54,663 nucleotides of DNA, taken from positions 1-54,663 of the forward strand of contig JACRIM010000018.1 in assembly GCA_016235815.1 (NCBI GenBank), written 5' to 3'. Both the position numbers and the translations under genes were made by a program. The notes beneath the pieces were generated by a model. It was not told the origin of the DNA, did not search any database, and worked only from the letters and a program-made list of their open reading frames with translations. Positions 51,324 to 54,663 of the stretch are shown piece after piece. Within the stretch, counting starts at the first letter, position 1. Every line of letters begins with the position of its first letter. This DNA is from Planctomycetota bacterium (GTDB taxonomy: Bacteria; Planctomycetota; Phycisphaerae; UBA1845; UTPLA1).

Positions 51324-51592
51324 TGTCGTCCCACAAGTTTACGCCTTGCCCGGGCGGCACGCCGCAGCGCGGGGGGGATCGGCGCCGGCCTCAAAAACGC
51401 GGCAGCGAACTGCTCCTGGTCGCCCTGCGCGAGATGGAGAATGTTCTGTTCGTTAATGGTTCGCTCAGCAGCCTGTCGTGACGCGGCAACAACAAAATCA
51501 GACACGGTTCGCCCCTGCAGGGCTGCAGCGCGTTGCAAGAGTTTGAATGCCGCGGGGGTCAGGCGGGCTTCCAGTCGTTTGGTCTTGGCCAT
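51320..51592 (-). CDS. DUF1778 antitoxin (TacA-like)
   Basis: The 90-residue protein has an RHH-type N-terminus (KRLEARLTPAAFKLLQRAA, then GRTVSDFVV) and a tail that would wrap the acetyltransferase. DUF1778/GNAT pairs form a known toxin-antitoxin class in which the antitoxin also represses the operon. The ATG at 51592 is preferred to the one 12 bases upstream. Confidence 0.87.
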   Translation of the reverse strand: MAKTKRLEARLTPAAFKLLQRAAALQGRTVSDFVVAASRQAAERTINEQNILHLAQGDQEQFAAAFLRPAPIPPALRRAARARRKLVGRH

Positions 51593-51677
51593 GATGTCCC
51601 TCAATCAGGATTGTACGGCGAAATGCCGTACATGGCAAGCCTTCGAACGGCCGATGGGCCGTGACAGCGGACGCGGC

Positions 51678-52847
51678 CTATTTGATTCGCGTCGCCACGT
51701 TGTCCAGCACGTTCATAAAATTGATGTAGCTGTCGTAGGGAGACTCGTAGGGGTTGAAGTATTTGTGAACGTCGCCGTCGGCGAAGTATTTCGTGCACAT
51801 GTAGTAGAAATGATCCGACGTGGTCAGGCGTCGCCAATCGTGCAGCAGCTCAGGGTCCTTCTTCGCCTTAACGGCCTTCTCCAGATTGAAAAGCTCCTGC
51901 AGCGCGTTGGACTGCATCGCGTTACCCAGCCACGCCGACAAGTCGCGCTCGGTATCGGCCCAACTAATGAGATGCGGCGCGTCGAACTCACCGATGGGCG
52001 GATAGGCAGCCACCACTTCACTTGGTTTCTTGAAGTCGTTGTCCGGCAGGCTCATCACAGCGCCGGGCAGGTGGTAGAGAAAATCAAAAATGCCCGTGTC
52101 AGACCACTGGTGCTCGCCAAACGTCTCGTAGTCCATGAACAGGTTGACTGTGTAACCACAGCCGTTCACCTGATTCACCCAGCCGGCAAATTTCTCTGTG
52201 CTCAGCGGCCACTCGGCCCATCCGCGATTACCGAAGCGGAAGGCGATGTCATCCGACAATCGATAGTTTTTCAAGAGCACGCTGATCGGCAGGCCCGGCG
52301 GGTGATACACAAAGTTCGGCGAGCGGTAGCCGAGCAGGTGATCGGCTCCTTCGGCGATGACGGCCTTGTAGCCCAACTCATGCGCGGCCCTGGCGACGTC
52401 GTTGCTGTAAATCAGTTCGGTGTCGCGGAAGACGGTGCTCTTCTGACCGAACAGCTCCATCATTTTTTGCTGGTGCAACTCGATCTGAGCGTTGAATTCC
52501 TCGCGCGAATAGAGGAATGACAGGCTGTGGTAGTACGTTTCGGCAAGAAATTCAACGCAGCCGGTGTCAGCCAGCCGCTTGAAGCTGTCCAGCACCTCGG
52601 GGTGATAGGCCGCGAACTGATCGAGCGCGACACCGGTGATGGAGTAGGCGCAGCGAAAGCGCCCCTCATGCACGCGGATCATGTCGAGGATGCACTGATT
52701 CGCGGGCAGGTAACACTTGGTGGCGACCTTACGGCAGATTTCACCGTTCTTCTGGTCGTCGAAATAATTGTGATCGGTGTCGAAGACCGAGTATCGCCGC
52801 AGACGATAGGGCTGATGCACCTGAAAGTAAAAGCACACCGATGCCAT
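51678..52847 (-). CDS. Glycoside hydrolase family 57 (alpha-amylase/glucanotransferase-type)
   Basis: The 389-residue GH57 enzyme has the five family motifs: HQPYR (11-15), EFLAETYYHSLS (about 99-110), the nucleophile region FRDTELIY (E144), the acid MDYETFGEHQWSD (D239) and SWADTERDLSAWLGNAMQ. Family members act on alpha-1,4-glucans such as glycogen or starch. It lies 16 bp after a GT4 glycosyltransferase gene and is probably co-transcribed. No signal peptide is present, so it acts in the cytoplasm. Confidence 0.94.
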   Translation of the reverse strand: MASVCFYFQVHQPYRLRRYSVFDTDHNYFDDQKNGEICRKVATKCYLPANQCILDMIRVHEGRFRCAYSITGVALDQFAAYHPEVLDSFKRLADTGCVEFLAETYYHSLSFLYSREEFNAQIELHQQKMMELFGQKSTVFRDTELIYSNDVARAAHELGYKAVIAEGADHLLGYRSPNFVYHPPGLPISVLLKNYRLSDDIAFRFGNRGWAEWPLSTEKFAGWVNQVNGCGYTVNLFMDYETFGEHQWSDTGIFDFLYHLPGAVMSLPDNDFKKPSEVVAAYPPIGEFDAPHLISWADTERDLSAWLGNAMQSNALQELFNLEKAVKAKKDPELLHDWRRLTTSDHFYYMCTKYFADGDVHKYFNPYESPYDSYINFMNVLDNVATRIK

Positions 52848-52863
52848 AACCCGCGAACTCCTC

Positions 52864-54210
52864 TTACTTCCGCTTCCCGTATTGCCCGATCGCCATGCCG
52901 TACACCTGCACGCAGCCCTCTGCGGCGTCCTTCCACGTCAGCCGATTCACCTCGAAGCTGCCGTGCTCGCGAAGCGTCGCCTGCAGCGGCGGATGACGCA
53001 AGATCGCGATAATTTTGTTGGCCATCTCCCGCGTGTCCCAGAAATCAACCTTCAACACATGCGTCAGGATTTCGGAGACGCCCGACTGCTTGCTGATGAT
53101 GACCGGCACGTCGTGCGACAGCGCCTCCAAGGGAGCGATGCCGAACGGCTCGCTCACACTGGGCATTACATAAATGTCCGCCATCTTATAGACACGCTCC
53201 ACGTCATGGCCGCGGAGGAAGCCGGTGAACACGACCTTCTGCCCGATGCCGAGTTCGGCCGCCAGCTCGATCATGCTTCGGGCCATGTCGCCGCTGCCGG
53301 CCATAACGAAGCGGACGTTCTTCACGTGATCGAGTACCATCCGCGCCGCGTGCAGAAAATACTCCGGGCCTTTCTGCATCGTGATTCGGCCGAGGAACAG
53401 CACGATCTTCTCATCGCGCCGGATGGTCGATGGAAGCGGCAGCTTCCCGTTTGTATCAATGGCGTTATACACAACCTCGACCCGATCCGGGGCAATCGCA
53501 TAGCGGCCGAGCAGAATATTCCGCGTGAAGTGGCTGACGGCGATGACCTTGTCGGCCATGTGGACGCCTCGCCGTTCGATATCGTAGATCCGCTGATTCA
53601 CGTGCTCGCCGCTACGGTCGAATTCCGTCGAATGGACATGTACGACCAGCGGCTTGTTGAATGCCCTGGCCACGGCGATACCGGCGGGATAGGTCATCCA
53701 GTCGTGAGCGTGGACGACGTCGAACTTTTCATTTCGCGCAAGCGCCACGGCAATGGCCGCGTAGCGTTCCGTTTCGCCGATCATGTCGCCGTCGTAGTGC
53801 GCCGACGCGTTAACCGTCGAACGTCCGGTGATGACCGATCCTGAGACGCCGGCGGTGGTCGGCGCGTTGGGGTCGGTCATGCTCGTGAGCGACGATCCGT
53901 GTTGGTGAACTTCGGTGACGCCGCCGGGGCCGGCCGGGCCGTATGCCTGAAGTGTGGACGGCACGCTGCGAAATTCCACATTGTTGAATTCATCGAGGCG
54001 ATAGGATGTCACGCCGGGAATGTGGCCCTTGATGGCGGCCGGCGTTCGCAGGGCGACGTGCGTCGTGAATTCGGTGGTAACCGATTGCGGCAGCACGAAG
54101 ATGACATGATGCCCGATGTCGTTCAGGGCGCGCGTCAGCCCGTAGCAGGCGGTGCCCAGACCGCCGCTGATAAATGGTGGAAATTCCCATCCGAGCATGA
54201 AGATGTTCAT
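52864..54210 (-). CDS. GT4 glycosyltransferase (glycogen synthase-like)
   Basis: The 448-residue GT-B enzyme has the glucan-synthase-type start MNIFMLGWEFPPFISGGLG, then HAHDWMTYPAGIAVARAF, VVYNAIDTNGK, LFLGRITMQKGPEYFLHA and the donor motif MPSVSEPFGIAPLEALSHDV. The opening resembles glycogen/starch synthases of the GT4/GT5 boundary. Its gene neighbour is a GH57, a common pairing for glucan synthesis and branching or turnover. The ATG at 54210 fits the Rossmann start; the upstream frame is not homologous. Confidence 0.92.
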   Translation of the reverse strand: MNIFMLGWEFPPFISGGLGTACYGLTRALNDIGHHVIFVLPQSVTTEFTTHVALRTPAAIKGHIPGVTSYRLDEFNNVEFRSVPSTLQAYGPAGPGGVTEVHQHGSSLTSMTDPNAPTTAGVSGSVITGRSTVNASAHYDGDMIGETERYAAIAVALARNEKFDVVHAHDWMTYPAGIAVARAFNKPLVVHVHSTEFDRSGEHVNQRIYDIERRGVHMADKVIAVSHFTRNILLGRYAIAPDRVEVVYNAIDTNGKLPLPSTIRRDEKIVLFLGRITMQKGPEYFLHAARMVLDHVKNVRFVMAGSGDMARSMIELAAELGIGQKVVFTGFLRGHDVERVYKMADIYVMPSVSEPFGIAPLEALSHDVPVIISKQSGVSEILTHVLKVDFWDTREMANKIIAILRHPPLQATLREHGSFEVNRLTWKDAAEGCVQVYGMAIGQYGKRK

Positions 54211-54509
54211 GGCTCTTTCACGACGACTATTACGTGTCGGTACACGCCGACGGTTCGCGCCGGGCGAAAAACTCGCCCGACCGCGCGCGGAGTTCTCCGG
54301 TTGACGCGACAATTCCGCACGAGTTCGGCGAAGAAAAGGATCGCAGGACGCGCCAATCGACAGTCGGGGAGTATGCGGGACGCGGGGCGTCCTGTCAATA
54401 AAGATTTCGTTAAGACGTGTCTGCGGCGGGATTTGCGCTCGCTTTCACAGTCCCTTGATGCGACACGAAGGGTCTATTAATCGCGTACCCCTAGTCGCGT
54501 ACCCCGGCG
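54211..54509. other. Spacer before the glucan operon
   Basis: About 300 bp without a convincing gene. It contains two direct copies of TCGCGTACCCC (54481-54491 and 54495-54505, period 14). The glucan operon promoter must lie here but I see no clear boxes. Confidence 0.5.
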
Positions 54510-54663
54510 CTACTTCTTTTCGCCAATCGCGAACAAATGCTTCTGCCCACGAACGATCAGCGTGTTGCCGATGATGGCCGGTGTGGCCATGGAAGGTTCG
54601 CCGATGGAGTTCTTGCCGAGCAGCTTGAACTCGGGGCCGTCCTGCACGACATACACGTCGCCA
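54510..54663 (-). CDS. C-terminal end of a PQQ-propeller-like protein (truncated by the window)
   Basis: The last 50 codons read GDVYVVQDGPEFKLLGKN, then GEPSMATPAIIGNTLIVRG and QKHLFAIGEKK before a TAG stop. This is a typical final blade of PQQ-binding-like beta-propeller repeat proteins (BamB-like), which planctomycetes have in many copies. The start lies beyond the right edge. Confidence 0.8.
   Translation of the reverse strand, partial: GDVYVVQDGPEFKLLGKNSIGEPSMATPAIIGNTLIVRGQKHLFAIGEKK

Overview
The window looks like a piece of a planctomycete chromosome (Planctomycetota, perhaps a Phycisphaerae-like lineage). The reasons are the many large secreted proteins with dockerin-like Asp-rich C-termini, two PEP-CTERM proteins, repeats of the type DCNxNGIPDECD, a prepilin-like protein with the C-terminal FADGH motif, and a lipid A and fatty-acid gene set (lpxA, fabI, an LpxL-like gene). 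Most of the sequence is GC-rich. Three stretches look visibly more AT-rich: about 600-3600, 12000-14300 and 36000-38900. I saw no tRNA, rRNA, CRISPR array, transposase or prophage gene.

Layout. Positions 1-616 hold only short repeats. Positions 617-3604 are a defence island: a two-domain protein with a TIR/deoxyribosyltransferase-like domain, then a complete PvuII-type restriction-modification system (methyltransferase divergent from a controller-endonuclease pair). A run of perfect hairpins (3797-4020) separates it from an envelope cluster: DUF2752 membrane protein, two lipoproteins, a GT4 glycosyltransferase and an LpxL-like acyltransferase that lacks the catalytic dyad. Then come a POT peptide transporter, an HNH endonuclease, a PEP-CTERM protein, a duplicated lipoprotein pair, and a GbsR/MarR regulator whose operator palindrome recurs in front of the small membrane protein gene next to it. 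Positions 14800-24572 hold an MqsA-type toxin-antitoxin pair, more small exported proteins, a DUF2252 protein, a prepilin-like protein and a large lamin-tail/dockerin protein.

Positions 24629-35498 hold moeA-galE, a 47-residue peptide gene with its own ribosome binding site and terminator, an FHA-GAF-PP2C phosphatase, a chloroperoxidase-like hydrolase, a RelE-type module and two tandem M1 metallopeptidases with dockerin tails. After a murD remnant come a PEP-CTERM protein and a 777-residue repeat protein. Positions 39455-45562 hold an isolated rnfC-rnfD pair lacking the usual flavin motifs, hicAB, a His-rich polytopic membrane protein, lpxA and fabI. The right end carries a repeat protein, a half-length UvrA, a pyrophosphate-type phosphofructokinase, a TacAT-like module, a GT4-GH57 glucan pair and the tail of a PQQ-propeller-like protein.

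The observations most worth checking are the TIR-like gene beside the PvuII-type system, the half-size UvrA, the rnfCD pair without flavin motifs, the regulator/membrane-protein pair with shared operators, and the dyad-less LpxL homologue. Four toxin-antitoxin modules, an antitoxin-like orphan and one restriction system in 55 kb point to an accessory-rich region.
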